Positions 44,539-56,894 of a DNA stretch of 64,000 nucleotides are shown piece after piece (the stretch's first letter is position 1; each line of letters opens with the position of its first letter). The stretch comes from Pedobacter sp. FW305-3-2-15-E-R2A2 (GTDB lineage: Bacteria > Bacteroidota > Bacteroidia > Sphingobacteriales > Sphingobacteriaceae): contig NZ_CP151803.1 of the NCBI RefSeq assembly GCF_038446955.1, positions 868,001 to 932,000 of the forward strand, given 5' to 3'. Position numbers and translations under genes: made by a program. The notes below the pieces were generated by a model. That model made no database searches, was not told where the DNA came from, and was given only the letters and a program-made list of their open reading frames with translations.

Positions 44539-44576
44539 AAAAGAGACTGCTTTTGATTAGGCAGTCTCTTTTTTAT
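44539..44576 (+). terminator. terminator after the spt-like gene
   Basis: AAAAGAGACTGC (44539-44550) pairs perfectly with GCAGTCTCTTTT (44561-44572), followed by more T residues. Confidence 0.85.
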
Positions 44577-44756
44577 TTAAAAGAGAAATCTGTTTCGATT
44601 TGGAAAGAAAGGCGGTATACCACTTCGGAAAGGCTGAAAATAGTTCTCATTTGCGCCTATTTATTGTCTCAAACTCTTTTTTTATTAAAATAAACATCTT
44701 ACTTTAGTAATAGAGTATCAATCAAACCATTAAAAACTAAAAGGAGTAAATTAACG

Positions 44757-44936
44757 ATGAAAAAATTTAATGAAGCAAAAGAACTTGTTGCCGCTTTAGA
44801 AGCTGATGCAGACAAATTCTACAACAAAGCCAACAGTGCTGCAGGAACCCGCGTACGTAAAGGTATGCAAGACCTTAAAAACCTAGCTCAGGCTATTCGT
44901 TTGGAAGTTCAGGAGACTAAAAACAAAGCCAACTAA
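44757..44936 (+). CDS. histone H1-like (Hc1) protein
   Basis: A 59-residue basic protein (MKKFNEAKELVAALEADADK at the start) that is almost wholly helical and rich in Lys, Ala and Arg. It resembles the short Hc1-type nucleoid proteins that are common in Bacteroidota, including the segment AGTRVRKGMQDLKNLAQ. It would bind DNA or RNA non-specifically; in vivo targets are unknown. An AAGGAG, a rarity in this phylum, sits 11 bases before the ATG and suggests strong expression. It is monocistronic, between two strong terminators. Confidence 0.85.
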   Translation: MKKFNEAKELVAALEADADKFYNKANSAAGTRVRKGMQDLKNLAQAIRLEVQETKNKAN

Positions 44937-44952
44937 CTGAGCTTTTTGATTC

Positions 44953-44988
44953 AAAAAAAAGCGTCCAGGAAACCGGGACGCTTTTTTT
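44953..44988. terminator. bidirectional terminator between the Hc1 gene and dapA
   Basis: GCGTCC (44961-44966) pairs with GGACGC (44976-44981), with A8 on one side and T7 on the other, so the hairpin can stop transcription from both directions. Genes converge here. Confidence 0.85.
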
Positions 44989-45002
44989 ATGCCATCTGCT
45001 TT

Positions 45003-45884
45003 TTATGCAGTGATTCTTTTCGTTTCTGCAATGATCGCCTGACGCAATTCATCCGATACTTTTACCAAAGGTAAACGCACATGATCATCACAAACACCCA
45101 ATTGTTTCAGGGCTGCTTTTACGCCGGCAGGATTGCCTTCTGCAAACATCTGTCTGGTAAATTCAATCAGGTTCAGGTGTAATGGAACTGCAGCATTGAA
45201 ATCACCTTTTAAAGCCAATCTGATCATATCAGACAATTGTTTTGGCAAAGCGTTTCCAATCACAGAGATCACACCTACGGCACCCAGGGAGATCATTGGC
45301 AAAGCCACAGGATCATCGCCGGAGATTAACATAAAATCAGCTGGTTTATCCCTCATGATCTGGTTAAACTGGTCAAAATTCCCCGAAGCTTCTTTTGTTC
45401 CGATGATGTTTTTAAAATCATTGGCCAAACGACAGGTGGTTTCCGGACTCACATTACTTGCGGTACGTCCCGGTACATTGTACAATAAAACAGGTAATGC
45501 ACTGGCTTCAGCCACCGCTTTATAATGCTGATAAATGCCTTCCTGAGTTGGCTTATTATAATATGGACTGGCGGATAAGATCGCCTCATAACCATTCGCT
45601 TCAAAATCTCTTATGCTTTGTGCAACTTCTGCAGTATCGTTTCCTCCGATACCTGCAACAAGCGGTAAACGGCCATTATTGATTTCAGCAGTAAATTCCC
45701 AGATCTTCTTCTTCTCACTCTTATTCAGGGTTGACGCTTCTCCTGTGGTACCTAAGGATACCAGGTATTCTACCTTTCCTTCGACTAAGTAATTGATGAG
45801 GTTTTTTAGTCCTTCATAATCTACTGTTCCGTCTGCATTAAATGGTGTAACCACTGCTACACCTGTTCCGTGAAATTTATTCAT
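45003..45884 (-). CDS. dapA: 4-hydroxy-tetrahydrodipicolinate synthase
   Basis: 293-residue class I aldolase-fold enzyme condensing pyruvate with aspartate semialdehyde, the entry to lysine and diaminopimelate synthesis. Schiff-base lysine K164 in GTKEASG, catalytic Tyr135 in LLYNVPGR with R140, and T46-T47 in GTTGE complete the proton relay. Together with the DNPR motif in the MurE of this window it implies diaminopimelate-type peptidoglycan. Last gene of the minus-strand group AcpH-like, ligA, dapA (9-base gap to ligA). Confidence 0.96.
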   Translation of the reverse strand: MNKFHGTGVAVVTPFNADGTVDYEGLKNLINYLVEGKVEYLVSLGTTGEASTLNKSEKKKIWEFTAEINNGRLPLVAGIGGNDTAEVAQSIRDFEANGYEAILSASPYYNKPTQEGIYQHYKAVAEASALPVLLYNVPGRTASNVSPETTCRLANDFKNIIGTKEASGNFDQFNQIMRDKPADFMLISGDDPVALPMISLGAVGVISVIGNALPKQLSDMIRLALKGDFNAAVPLHLNLIEFTRQMFAEGNPAGVKAALKQLGVCDDHVRLPLVKVSDELRQAIIAETKRITA

Positions 45885-45893
45885 CTTTTATAT

Positions 45894-48609
<2,716 letters not shown>

Positions 48610-48646
48610 CGCTTTAAAAGTAGCTATTTTTGTTCAGTGCTTTTCC

Positions 48647-48654
48647 TATATTTG
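48647..48654 (+). promoter_or_regulatory. sigma-A -7 element of tyrS
   Basis: TATATTTG, an exact consensus, lies 18 bases before the tyrS ATG. A second match, TATTTTTG, is at 48625-48632. Confidence 0.45.
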
Positions 48655-48672
48655 CGGCAAAAGGATATAATA

Positions 48673-49959
48673 ATGACCAATTTTGTTGAAGAATTACGCT
48701 GGAGAGGCATGTTACAGGACATCATGCCTGGTACTGAAGAAAAATTAAATGAGGGAATGACGTCCGGGTATATTGGTTTTGATCCAACTGCAGATTCATT
48801 GCATGTGGGCCACCTGACCCAGATCATGACGCTTATTCATTTTCAACGTGCAGGACATAAGCCTTATGCTCTCGTAGGTGGCGCAACAGGAATGGTTGGA
48901 GATCCTTCCGGTAAATCCGATGAAAGGAATCTTCAGACAGAGGCTATGGTAGAACATAACCTTGCAGGGATGAAGAAACAACTTTCTAAATTCCTCAAAT
49001 TTGAAGATGCCGGTAATGGAGCAGTCATGGTGAATAACAACGACTGGTTTAAAGACATGAACCTGTTTACTTTTATCAGAGATGTTGGAAAACACATTAC
49101 GGTCAACTATATGATGGCTAAGGACAGTGTGAAAAGACGTTTGGATGGTGATTCCGGACTCTCTTTTACCGAATTCTGCTACCAGTTGATTCAGGGTTTT
49201 GATTTTTATTATTTATGGAAACACCATAATTGCCTCATTCAAATGGGCGGTTCTGATCAATGGGGTAACATTGTTACCGGTACGGAACTGATCAGACGCA
49301 AAGATGCAGGTACTGCCTTTGCGATTACCACTCAATTGATTAAAAAAGCAGACGGAACTAAATTTGGCAAGACTGAAAGTGGCGCCGTTTGGTTAGATCC
49401 TGAGAAAACTTCGCCTTATAAGTTCTATCAGTTTTGGTTAAATGCTTCTGATGATGATACCAAGAAGTGGATCAGGATCTTTACGTTAAAAACGAAGGAG
49501 GAAATTGAAGCGCTGGAAACAGAGCACGATGCTGCCCCTCATTTGCGCATCTTGCAAAAAGCATTGGCAGAGGACATCACCGTAAGGACACATTCTTTGG
49601 AAGCATTAGAGACTGCAATTAAGACTTCAGAGTTTTTATTTGGCAACGGTTCCTTAGAATTTTTTAATACTTTAACCGAGACACAGGTGCTGGAGATTTT
49701 TGAAGGAATTCCTCAGTTTTCTGTTTCAAAAGAAGAATTGCGCCTGGGCATTGATGCAGCTACTTTGCTGGCAGAGAAATCTTCGGTATTTCCTTCCAAA
49801 GGAGAAGCGAAGAAATTAATTCAGGGTGGCGGTGTATCGGTAAATAAAGAGAAATTAAAAGATGCTGCAGAAATGATCTCTGCAGATCACCTGTTAAATG
49901 ACCAGTTCATTATCGTTCAGAAAGGAAAGAAAAACTATTTCCTGCTGGTCGTTAAATAA
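48673..49959 (+). CDS. tyrS: tyrosyl-tRNA synthetase
   Basis: 428-residue class Ic aminoacyl-tRNA synthetase charging tRNA-Tyr. HIGH-type signature at 44-47 as HVGH in [13 protein letters not shown]-type as KFGKT in [10 protein letters not shown], with [10 protein letters not shown] binding the substrate. C-terminal S4-like RNA-binding domain ([15 protein letters not shown]). I start at ATG 48673 ([13 protein letters not shown]), 12 codons after a longer reading, because a -7 promoter match lies inside the extension. Confidence 0.97.
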   Translation: MTNFVEELRWRGMLQDIMPGTEEKLNEGMTSGYIGFDPTADSLHVGHLTQIMTLIHFQRAGHKPYALVGGATGMVGDPSGKSDERNLQTEAMVEHNLAGMKKQLSKFLKFEDAGNGAVMVNNNDWFKDMNLFTFIRDVGKHITVNYMMAKDSVKRRLDGDSGLSFTEFCYQLIQGFDFYYLWKHHNCLIQMGGSDQWGNIVTGTELIRRKDAGTAFAITTQLIKKADGTKFGKTESGAVWLDPEKTSPYKFYQFWLNASDDDTKKWIRIFTLKTKEEIEALETEHDAAPHLRILQKALAEDITVRTHSLEALETAIKTSEFLFGNGSLEFFNTLTETQVLEIFEGIPQFSVSKEELRLGIDAATLLAEKSSVFPSKGEAKKLIQGGGVSVNKEKLKDAAEMISADHLLNDQFIIVQKGKKNYFLLVVK

Positions 49960-49976
49960 CCATAAAAAATTAAGGT

Positions 49977-50012
49977 AAAAATCCCGGCTATAGAATAGAC
50001 CGGGATTTTTTT
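49977..50012. terminator. bidirectional terminator between tyrS and the LuxE-like gene
   Basis: ATCCCGG (49981-49987) pairs with CCGGGAT (50000-50006), flanked by A5 and T7. Genes converge here and the hairpin abuts the stop codon of the minus-strand gene. Confidence 0.85.
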
Positions 50013-50994
50013 ATTGAACCAATAGGTTACAACCTCTGATATCGGCATTGTCAAAGCGGCCCAATACTTCAAAGGAACCATCAGGGAATAAGCGTCCCAG
50101 ATCCTGGGTGGCAATAAAAGAGCAGGAATTGACATTGGCGAGATCAATGACATTGATCCCACCGCTACGGTTGTTGCTCAGTAAGGTTAGCGGGTCATTG
50201 GTATCTCTCAGATGGATTTTCATCCATGGCGGGCATTCGAAAATACCCGATCCTTTAGAGTAGGCCTGCGATAAGAGTTCCGTCATCCCATACTCGCTAT
50301 GGATATCACTTACGCCAAAGCCATCCTGCAGGAGCTGATGTAATTCTTCTCTGACCATTTCTTTTCTTTTTCCTTTCATTCCGCCGGTTTCCATGACCAC
50401 CAGCTCCGGGAAATCAATTTGATATTTCTCTATAAAATCAAGTAGGGCATAGGTCACACCAATCAAAATGGTTTTCTGACCTGCAGCTTTCAGCTGATTT
50501 AGTTTTTGATGTAATTCCTCGTGGTTGTGCAGGAAATATCCGCTATCCGGGTGTTTGCTGTCCCTGATCAGGGCATCCACCATATAAATTAAAGAAGAAC
50601 CGTCGCGCTCCAGATAGGATGGAAGCAGTGCCAGGAAACAGGTGTTTTCAATCTTTCCGTAAAACTGTTCAAAGGCAAGGGTAAAACTTTGATCATAAAC
50701 AGAAAGATCCGTAACCAGGTGTCTGCTTTGAATCATTCCTGTAGTACCGGAGCTGCTGAATGTGATTTCACTGGCCTCCTTGCTGCTCAGTATTTCATGT
50801 GTTTTAAAAAAGCTGATCGGCAGGTAAGGAATTTCTATCGAAGCTTTGATTTCTTCTGGTTTAATCCTTAGATGAGAAATGTATTCCTTGTAAATGCTAC
50901 AGTTTTCTGCCTGATGTCTGAATACATTCAGGCAGCTTTCTTCAAACTGACTTTGATTGCTGATCGAAAATATTTGTTTAATTAAATCCTTCAC
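50011..50994 (-). CDS. LuxE/PaaK-like acyl-protein synthetase (adenylate-forming)
   Basis: AMP-forming enzyme of the LuxE type, about 327 residues from GTG 50994; an upstream GTG at 51009 adds five residues. The adenylate motif FSSSGTTGMIQSRHL and HSEYGMTELLSQAY are clear, and the C-terminal GRFDNADIRGCNLLV ends the fold. LuxE activates a fatty acid and passes the acyl group to a cysteine before reduction. No luxC reductase gene is in this window. It is the last gene of a minus-strand group with a small membrane protein and a penicillin acylase-family hydrolase. Substrate not known. Confidence 0.82.
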   Translation of the reverse strand: MKDLIKQIFSISNQSQFEESCLNVFRHQAENCSIYKEYISHLRIKPEEIKASIEIPYLPISFFKTHEILSSKEASEITFSSSGTTGMIQSRHLVTDLSVYDQSFTLAFEQFYGKIENTCFLALLPSYLERDGSSLIYMVDALIRDSKHPDSGYFLHNHEELHQKLNQLKAAGQKTILIGVTYALLDFIEKYQIDFPELVVMETGGMKGKRKEMVREELHQLLQDGFGVSDIHSEYGMTELLSQAYSKGSGIFECPPWMKIHLRDTNDPLTLLSNNRSGGINVIDLANVNSCSFIATQDLGRLFPDGSFEVLGRFDNADIRGCNLLVQ

Positions 50995-50998
50995 CCGG

Positions 50999-51006
50999 CA
51001 AAAATA
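50999..51006 (-). promoter_or_regulatory. possible sigma-A -7 element before the LuxE-like gene
   Basis: TATTTTTG on the minus strand, ending 4 bases before the preferred GTG start. If used, the transcript would be almost leaderless. No -33 partner seen. Confidence 0.25.
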
Positions 51007-51023
51007 CACAAGAATGTTTTAGT

Positions 51024-51374
51024 TTAGGCATTGGTTTTCTTAGATAACACCGCTTTTCTGAAGTGATATCCACAAATTCCACTGATTGCAGCAACGAAAG
51101 CACCTAAGAGGGTACTGACTACGAGTACCATCCACCAGACTTTTACATCCAGCATTTCCGCGATCCTTGAAGCTAAAAGATGCTGATTAGGAATGCTTTT
51201 AAACAACGCCATTCCCAACCAGAGTAAGAGGATGGCAAAGAAAGGAGACCAAAGGGAGATCTTCGCTGTTTTGCCTATTAGTCCGCAGGTTGCAAATGAA
51301 ATTACAACAATCACCCACCAGGGTAAAACCATTTGCAGTAGGAAGGAAGCGATAAGTATAACTATAAAAACCAT
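51024..51374 (-). CDS. small hypothetical membrane protein
   Basis: 116-residue hydrophobic protein with about four membrane segments: VFIVILIASFLLQMVLPWWV, VVISFATCGLIG, SPFFAILLLWLGMALFKS, and VWWMVLVVSTLLGAFVAAIS, followed by a short basic cytosolic tail (KAVLSKKTNA). I do not recognise a family. It is placed 4 bases after the penicillin acylase gene and 29 bases before the LuxE-like gene, so all three are probably one transcript. Possible role as a membrane anchor or channel; nothing more can be said. Confidence 0.7.
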   Translation of the reverse strand: MVFIVILIASFLLQMVLPWWVIVVISFATCGLIGKTAKISLWSPFFAILLLWLGMALFKSIPNQHLLASRIAEMLDVKVWWMVLVVSTLLGAFVAAISGICGYHFRKAVLSKKTNA

Positions 51375-51378
51375 TGTA

Positions 51379-53817
51379 TTATTTTTTGGTTATTTTTAAT
51401 TGAGAAATTATTTTGGCATTAGGATCATCCGGGGATTTCATAAAGTAAAGGTCATACAATTTTCCACTTGCCCAGGTATCGATCATGTCATCATAGAAAC
51501 GGCTTCCCGGATTTCCCGATTGTCCGCCCGGAAATACCCCGTGTCCTTTAGGAGTTTTACCCAATTCAATGACCATCCTCCAGGAAGGGCCATTACTTTC
51601 GCTAAGGGCGTCGATGGTCATTTTACCTCCACCAATCATCAGGGTTTTTGATCCGAAGCCAGGGATTTTTGCCAGGTGAGGTACATTGGTGTGTTTTACA
51701 TTGGCCCATTCCCATTTCTTACCGATTGCCCCATACTTTCTTTCCAGACTGTCGCAGGAGTATTTAAAGGCTTCGTTCACTAAATCACTCAGCGTTTCTT
51801 TTTCCGGGGTATTGATGTTGTCCACCCATTTAGAATTAGGTTCTTTTAGGACCAGCTGTAAAGAGCGGTCGCGGGAGGGAAAGCGCATAGGTACAGAATC
51901 AACCACAAATTCATCACTCCAGATATTGGATTGCAGTCTTTTTGTCCAGAGGTCAAAAATGCTTGCCGCCAGAGATTTAGCTTCGTAATATTTGTTCCAT
52001 TCTGAGGTGATGCGGAGTGCTTCTTTTTGAGTCGCATTTAGTTTGCTATTGTCTACCAGGCCTAAAATGGTAGGTAAGATATTTTGTGCAAAGATGCTGT
52101 AGGTATCGGTTTGCATGGTCCGGATGCTATCGGCGGTGGCCTTAGTCATGGCGGTTAAGCGGTCATTGATTCTTTTGCCACGTTCATACGGACTAAACTC
52201 CCAGTTGATATAATAGGGGTAGCTAGGGTCTGTAGATGATTGGTTAGCCGAGCTGACAAAACCTCTTGGCGGGTTCTTTACCGTAGGATTGTGTGCTGCG
52301 GGAATCCAGCCTTGCCAATCACTTTTAGGATCCGTTCCATCCAGGATAAATTTGCCCTGATCTTTCCATTTTAAGGGAAACTTGCCATTGGCGGTGATGG
52401 CGATGTCGTTATCCGCGGATGCGAATATAAAATTTTGTGCAGGAGCGGTATAATAAGTTAAGGCTTTGCGGTAATCATCATAGTTTTTCCCGCGATTTAA
52501 AAGGTAAAAAGTCTTAAGTTCGTTTGACTTTTCATGTGCAATCCAGCGCAGTGCATTGCCTACAGGAACATTTCCTGCCCTGGCATAACCTGTAGGCTTT
52601 TGCAGGTAGACTACCGGGCCATGATGTGTATAAAAAACGGTATCTGTTTCTGTTTTGCCCCCTCTGATCCCAATTTTCTCCAGGCGGGTGCTGGTATTTT
52701 TCCATTGGTTATTGTACCAATAGCTTTTATGGGTATGGTCTTTAAACTTGATCTGATAGAAATCCAGGACGTCTGCAGCTACATTTGTGACGCCCCAGGC
52801 AATGTTCTGGTTGAAACCGATGATGATGCCAGGAGCCCCAGGAAGCGATACACCATAGGAATTAAGTCCCGGTGCATGCAATTGAATCTGGTACCAGATG
52901 GAAGGTAAGGTCAGGTCGAGGTGCGGATCATTGGATAGAATTGGTGAGCCTGACAGGGTCTTCGATCCGGATAATGCCCAGTTATTGCTTCCGATTCCTT
53001 CTTCTTTTTGTTTGGTTTTTACAGATCCGGTCATCATTTCTGTGAATGAAGCTGGTGGAGTCGGGATCGGTAAAGGTTGGAAATCCCATTTTGTTCCTAC
53101 CGGAATGATTGGGTCTTCTTTGAAAGGATAATCCGGAAACAGGTCTTTAACGACCTCAGTGCCAAATTTCTTTCTGATATTGGTCATGTAAAACTCATCG
53201 GAACCCATGGCCAGGACGGCCGACATTTGTTTTAACAACAATGCACATTTGATGGGCGTCCAGTCTTCCGGTTTAAAGTCTAATATTTTATATTCAATCG
53301 GTAATTTTGCTGCGGATAAAGAGTGGATATAAGCATTGATCCCGGCAGTATAAGCCAAAATCATTTCTTTGGATTTGGGATCAGCCATCATTCCTTCCAG
53401 AGATTTCTCTGCGCCGTACACCATTCCCATTCTTCGTTGGTATCTGTCGACCTCTATGGCTTTTTTTCCTACCACCTCAGATAAACGTCCCGCTGCGTAA
53501 CGCGTTTGAAAGTCCATTTGCCATAAGCGGTGCTTCGCAGTCACATAGCCCTGTGCATAATAAACATCATGGTCATTCTGCGCGAAGATATGGGGAATCA
53601 TGCGATCGTCAAAAGCAATATCTACGTTTGCAATCGTTTCTTTTAAAACGAGGCTTTTACGCACCTTCACAGAGGCATTCTCCGCGTTTTGCCAGAATCC
53701 GGTAAAAGGGTTGAGAAACTTTAGTATGGGGGGAGTGTCTCCGAATTTTGTATTCAATGCATAAGCTAACAGTATCGGGATTACAATGCAAATCAGGGCT
53801 TTTATTTTATTCATCAT
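51379..53817 (-). CDS. penicillin acylase-family N-terminal nucleophile hydrolase
   Basis: 812-residue Ntn hydrolase from the double ATG at 53817; the 23 residues before it are unlike a signal peptide start. The N-terminus (MMNKIKALICIVIPILLAYA) is a signal or anchor sequence. An alpha chain is followed by a linker and the conserved junction GIGSNNWALSGSKT, where autocatalytic cleavage before Ser would generate the nucleophile of the beta chain. The family hydrolyses amides: beta-lactam side chains, acyl-homoserine lactones or lipopeptides. Substrate cannot be read from the sequence. Confidence 0.88.
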   Translation of the reverse strand: MMNKIKALICIVIPILLAYALNTKFGDTPPILKFLNPFTGFWQNAENASVKVRKSLVLKETIANVDIAFDDRMIPHIFAQNDHDVYYAQGYVTAKHRLWQMDFQTRYAAGRLSEVVGKKAIEVDRYQRRMGMVYGAEKSLEGMMADPKSKEMILAYTAGINAYIHSLSAAKLPIEYKILDFKPEDWTPIKCALLLKQMSAVLAMGSDEFYMTNIRKKFGTEVVKDLFPDYPFKEDPIIPVGTKWDFQPLPIPTPPASFTEMMTGSVKTKQKEEGIGSNNWALSGSKTLSGSPILSNDPHLDLTLPSIWYQIQLHAPGLNSYGVSLPGAPGIIIGFNQNIAWGVTNVAADVLDFYQIKFKDHTHKSYWYNNQWKNTSTRLEKIGIRGGKTETDTVFYTHHGPVVYLQKPTGYARAGNVPVGNALRWIAHEKSNELKTFYLLNRGKNYDDYRKALTYYTAPAQNFIFASADNDIAITANGKFPLKWKDQGKFILDGTDPKSDWQGWIPAAHNPTVKNPPRGFVSSANQSSTDPSYPYYINWEFSPYERGKRINDRLTAMTKATADSIRTMQTDTYSIFAQNILPTILGLVDNSKLNATQKEALRITSEWNKYYEAKSLAASIFDLWTKRLQSNIWSDEFVVDSVPMRFPSRDRSLQLVLKEPNSKWVDNINTPEKETLSDLVNEAFKYSCDSLERKYGAIGKKWEWANVKHTNVPHLAKIPGFGSKTLMIGGGKMTIDALSESNGPSWRMVIELGKTPKGHGVFPGGQSGNPGSRFYDDMIDTWASGKLYDLYFMKSPDDPNAKIISQLKITKK

Positions 53818-53948
53818 AATTGAATTAAAGGTACGCTTTATCTTATCAATTAAAGCGTTCAGTTTCTGGTTTCTGCAATTTAACACAAAACTTAATTCGT
53901 TTAAAATGAAAATTAGATTTTGTCTGTTAAATAGTCTACAAAATACAG

Positions 53949-53979
53949 TTTGGATAATTAAAAAATTGTATTAAATTTA
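53949..53979 (+). promoter_or_regulatory. likely sigma-A promoter of the TonB receptor gene
   Basis: TTTG (53949-53952), 19 bases, TAAATTTA (53972-53979): one mismatch to the -7 consensus TAnnTTTG with ideal spacing, 32 bases before the ATG. Confidence 0.5.
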
Positions 53980-54011
53980 AGATAAAATTAACCAAATATA
54001 AAATCTTACGT

Positions 54012-56894
54012 ATGAGCAAAACTTTTACAAAAGCAATCTTCACGTTTTTACTGTTCTTTGTTGCGATCTCGGCAGCACAGGCACAAAACGTCGTCATTAG
54101 TGGGACGGTGACCGATAAACTCACTAAAGAGCCAATACCAGGTGTTGGGATTACAGTCAAAGGCACCACTTCAGGAACCGCTACTGATAACGCTGGAAAA
54201 TATAATTTCAGTACCTCGCAGAAAGCGCCATTTACCTTAGTGATTTCTTATTTGGGATATATTTCGGTTGAAAAACAAATTACTGGTAATACTTCCAATC
54301 TAGATGTAGAGCTGGAGCAAACCGCGCTCTTAGGGCAGGAGGTAGTAATTTCTGCTTCCAGAACTCCGGAAAAAATCCTGGAATCTCCGGTATCTGTGGA
54401 ACGTATGGGCGCGGCTGCAATTAAAGAGGTGGCAGCACCTTCTTTTTATGATGCCCTGAACAATATGAAAGGGGTCGAAATCAGTACCCAGAGTTTAACC
54501 TTCAAATCCATCAATACCAGGGGATTTAACTCGAATGGAAATACCAGGTTCAACCAGTATGTAGACGGAATGGACAATCAGGCTCCTGGTCTGAACTTCT
54601 CTGTTGGTAACATCGTTGGGGTAAATGATCTGGATGTCGACAATGTCGAGCTGTTGCCGGGTGCCTCTTCCGCCTTATACGGTGCAGGAGGAATTAGTGG
54701 CACAATGCTGATCAGCTCTAAAAATCCTTTTGATTATCAGGGCGCAAGCTTCCAGTACAAGAGAGGAATCAATCATGTGAATGACAATACCAGCGATACG
54801 CAGCCATTTAATCAATTGGATGTTCGTGTAGCGAAAGCATGGAATAATAAATTCGCATTTAAAGGTACGTTCTCTTTTATGCAGGCGGAAGACTGGCATG
54901 CGAACAACTTCAGCAATTTTGACCGTGCTGCGCGTCAGGCTAAGCCGGGCGACAGGAATTCTGATCCTAACTATGATGGCATCAACAGCTATGGTGATGA
55001 GGTGAGTCAGAATATGAGAAATGTTGCTCAGGCAGCACTTAACGCAGGTACTTCAGGCTTTGTAAAGACCGCATTAGGTTTGTCAACTGATCCTACAGCC
55101 GCACAAATTGCAGCTTTTAGGGCTAGTCCACAAGGAGGTCCCGCATTAACTAATTTCTTAGGCACCGATCCCCGCTTTAGACCATTTACCTTAGGTTTAC
55201 AAAATCCTGCACTTCTTCCCGATCAAAACGTTTCCAGAACGGGGTATGAAGAAGTCAATCTGGTGGATTATAAAACCCAGTCTTTGAAAACTTCAGGTGC
55301 TTTACATTACAGGTTTACACCTACGATAGAAGCAATTGCTCAGGCAAACTGGGGAACAGGAACTTCGGTATATACAGGATCAGACCGTTATTCTTTGCGT
55401 AACTTCAGTATCGGACAATATAAACTGGAATTAAAAGGACAGGATTTCTTCCTGAAAGGATATACTACTCAGGAGCGCTCAGGAGATTCTTATATTTCTT
55501 CTATTTTGGGTAGCTATATCAACGAGAAATCAAAGAGATCTGTAGACTGGTTCCCTCAATATGTAGGGAATTATGTGGGTGCTCGTGCCTTAGGTGCGAA
55601 TGATGCGGCTGCGCACGCTGCTGCCAGAGCTGCTGCGAATCAAGGGAGATTCGAACCCGGATCTGCACAGTATGAAGCTGCCAAAGAGCAAATTATGAAT
55701 ACCACTATCGCCAGTACAGATTTTAGTAAGGGCATTTATGGTGCTAAATTCAATGATAAAACCAATTTGTACCACTATGAAGGAATGTACAATTTCAGTA
55801 ATATCCTGAATAATGTGGTTGAATTTCAGTTGGGTTCTTCTTATCGTATTTATCAGTTAAGATCTGGTGGAACGATTTTTAATGACCTTAATGATAAAAT
55901 CGACATCAATGAATATGGCGCTTTTGCTCAATTGGGCAAGAAATTGTTTAATGACAAAGTGAAACTAACGGTATCCGGACGTTACGATAAAAGCAGCAAT
56001 TTTGAAGGCCGCTTTACGCCAAGGGTAACAGGTGTGTTTACGGTTGCTCCAAATAACAATATCCGTTTGTCTTATCAGACTGGATATAGAAACCCAACCA
56101 CTCAGAATCAATATATAGATCTATCTGTAGGTGGTGGTTCTCAAAGATTAATTGGTGGCTTACCTCAAAGCCTGAACAACTATAGTCTTTACACTAATAA
56201 GCCGTTTACTGATGTAAGTTATCGTGCCTTTCTGGCCTCAGCTTCTGCAGGTACACCAAATCCAGCTTTATTGCAACAATATAATTTTGATCCTAAAGGA
56301 GTAGTTCCGGAAAGTGTTCAGGCTTATGAAGTGGGTTATAAAGGTTTATTAGGACCTAAGTTCCTGATCGATGCCTACGCCTATTACAATATGTATAAAA
56401 ACTTCATTACTGCAGTGGATGTTTACCAGAATAACAATGGTTCATTCACTAAGTTCGGCGTTCCTGTGAATGCTACCGGAGAGGTGAAAGCTTATGGCGC
56501 TGCTTTGGGAATCGACTATTTATTGGGTAAATTCAATGTAAGCGGTAACGTTTCTTACAATGAGATCGGCGACCTTCCTTCAGGTTATATCAATGATTTC
56601 AATACCCCTAAATACCGCTATAACCTGGGATTGGGCAATAAAGAAATCATTAAAAATGTAGGTTTCAATGTGGCCTGGCGCTGGCAAGATAAATTCTACT
56701 GGAACTCTTCTTTTGCTTCAGGAGATGTACCTGCCTACAGTACATTGGATGCGCAGATCAACCTGAAAGTACCGTCAGTAAACTCTATGATTAAAATCGG
56801 AGGTTCAAACGTCTTGAATAAATATTACTTCACTTCTTATGGTAACCCTTCTGTTGGGGCGCTATATTATGTGTCTTATACTTTCAATCCTTAA
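54012..56894 (+). CDS. TonB-dependent outer-membrane receptor
   Basis: 960-residue receptor. Signal peptide MSKTFTKAIFTFLLFFVAIS then AQAQ; a carboxypeptidase-D-like domain (GTVTDKLTKEPIPGVGITVK) at about residues 30-105; plug domain beginning with EVVISASRTPEKILESPVSV and including INTRGFNSNGNTRFNQYVDG; the remainder is a 22-strand-type barrel ending LYYVSYTFNP. A Pro/Asn-rich extracellular loop around residues 330-400 is compositionally odd. No SusD-like or lipoprotein gene follows, so it acts alone. Ligand unknown. Confidence 0.92.
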   Translation: MSKTFTKAIFTFLLFFVAISAAQAQNVVISGTVTDKLTKEPIPGVGITVKGTTSGTATDNAGKYNFSTSQKAPFTLVISYLGYISVEKQITGNTSNLDVELEQTALLGQEVVISASRTPEKILESPVSVERMGAAAIKEVAAPSFYDALNNMKGVEISTQSLTFKSINTRGFNSNGNTRFNQYVDGMDNQAPGLNFSVGNIVGVNDLDVDNVELLPGASSALYGAGGISGTMLISSKNPFDYQGASFQYKRGINHVNDNTSDTQPFNQLDVRVAKAWNNKFAFKGTFSFMQAEDWHANNFSNFDRAARQAKPGDRNSDPNYDGINSYGDEVSQNMRNVAQAALNAGTSGFVKTALGLSTDPTAAQIAAFRASPQGGPALTNFLGTDPRFRPFTLGLQNPALLPDQNVSRTGYEEVNLVDYKTQSLKTSGALHYRFTPTIEAIAQANWGTGTSVYTGSDRYSLRNFSIGQYKLELKGQDFFLKGYTTQERSGDSYISSILGSYINEKSKRSVDWFPQYVGNYVGARALGANDAAAHAAARAAANQGRFEPGSAQYEAAKEQIMNTTIASTDFSKGIYGAKFNDKTNLYHYEGMYNFSNILNNVVEFQLGSSYRIYQLRSGGTIFNDLNDKIDINEYGAFAQLGKKLFNDKVKLTVSGRYDKSSNFEGRFTPRVTGVFTVAPNNNIRLSYQTGYRNPTTQNQYIDLSVGGGSQRLIGGLPQSLNNYSLYTNKPFTDVSYRAFLASASAGTPNPALLQQYNFDPKGVVPESVQAYEVGYKGLLGPKFLIDAYAYYNMYKNFITAVDVYQNNNGSFTKFGVPVNATGEVKAYGAALGIDYLLGKFNVSGNVSYNEIGDLPSGYINDFNTPKYRYNLGLGNKEIIKNVGFNVAWRWQDKFYWNSSFASGDVPAYSTLDAQINLKVPSVNSMIKIGGSNVLNKYYFTSYGNPSVGALYYVSYTFNP

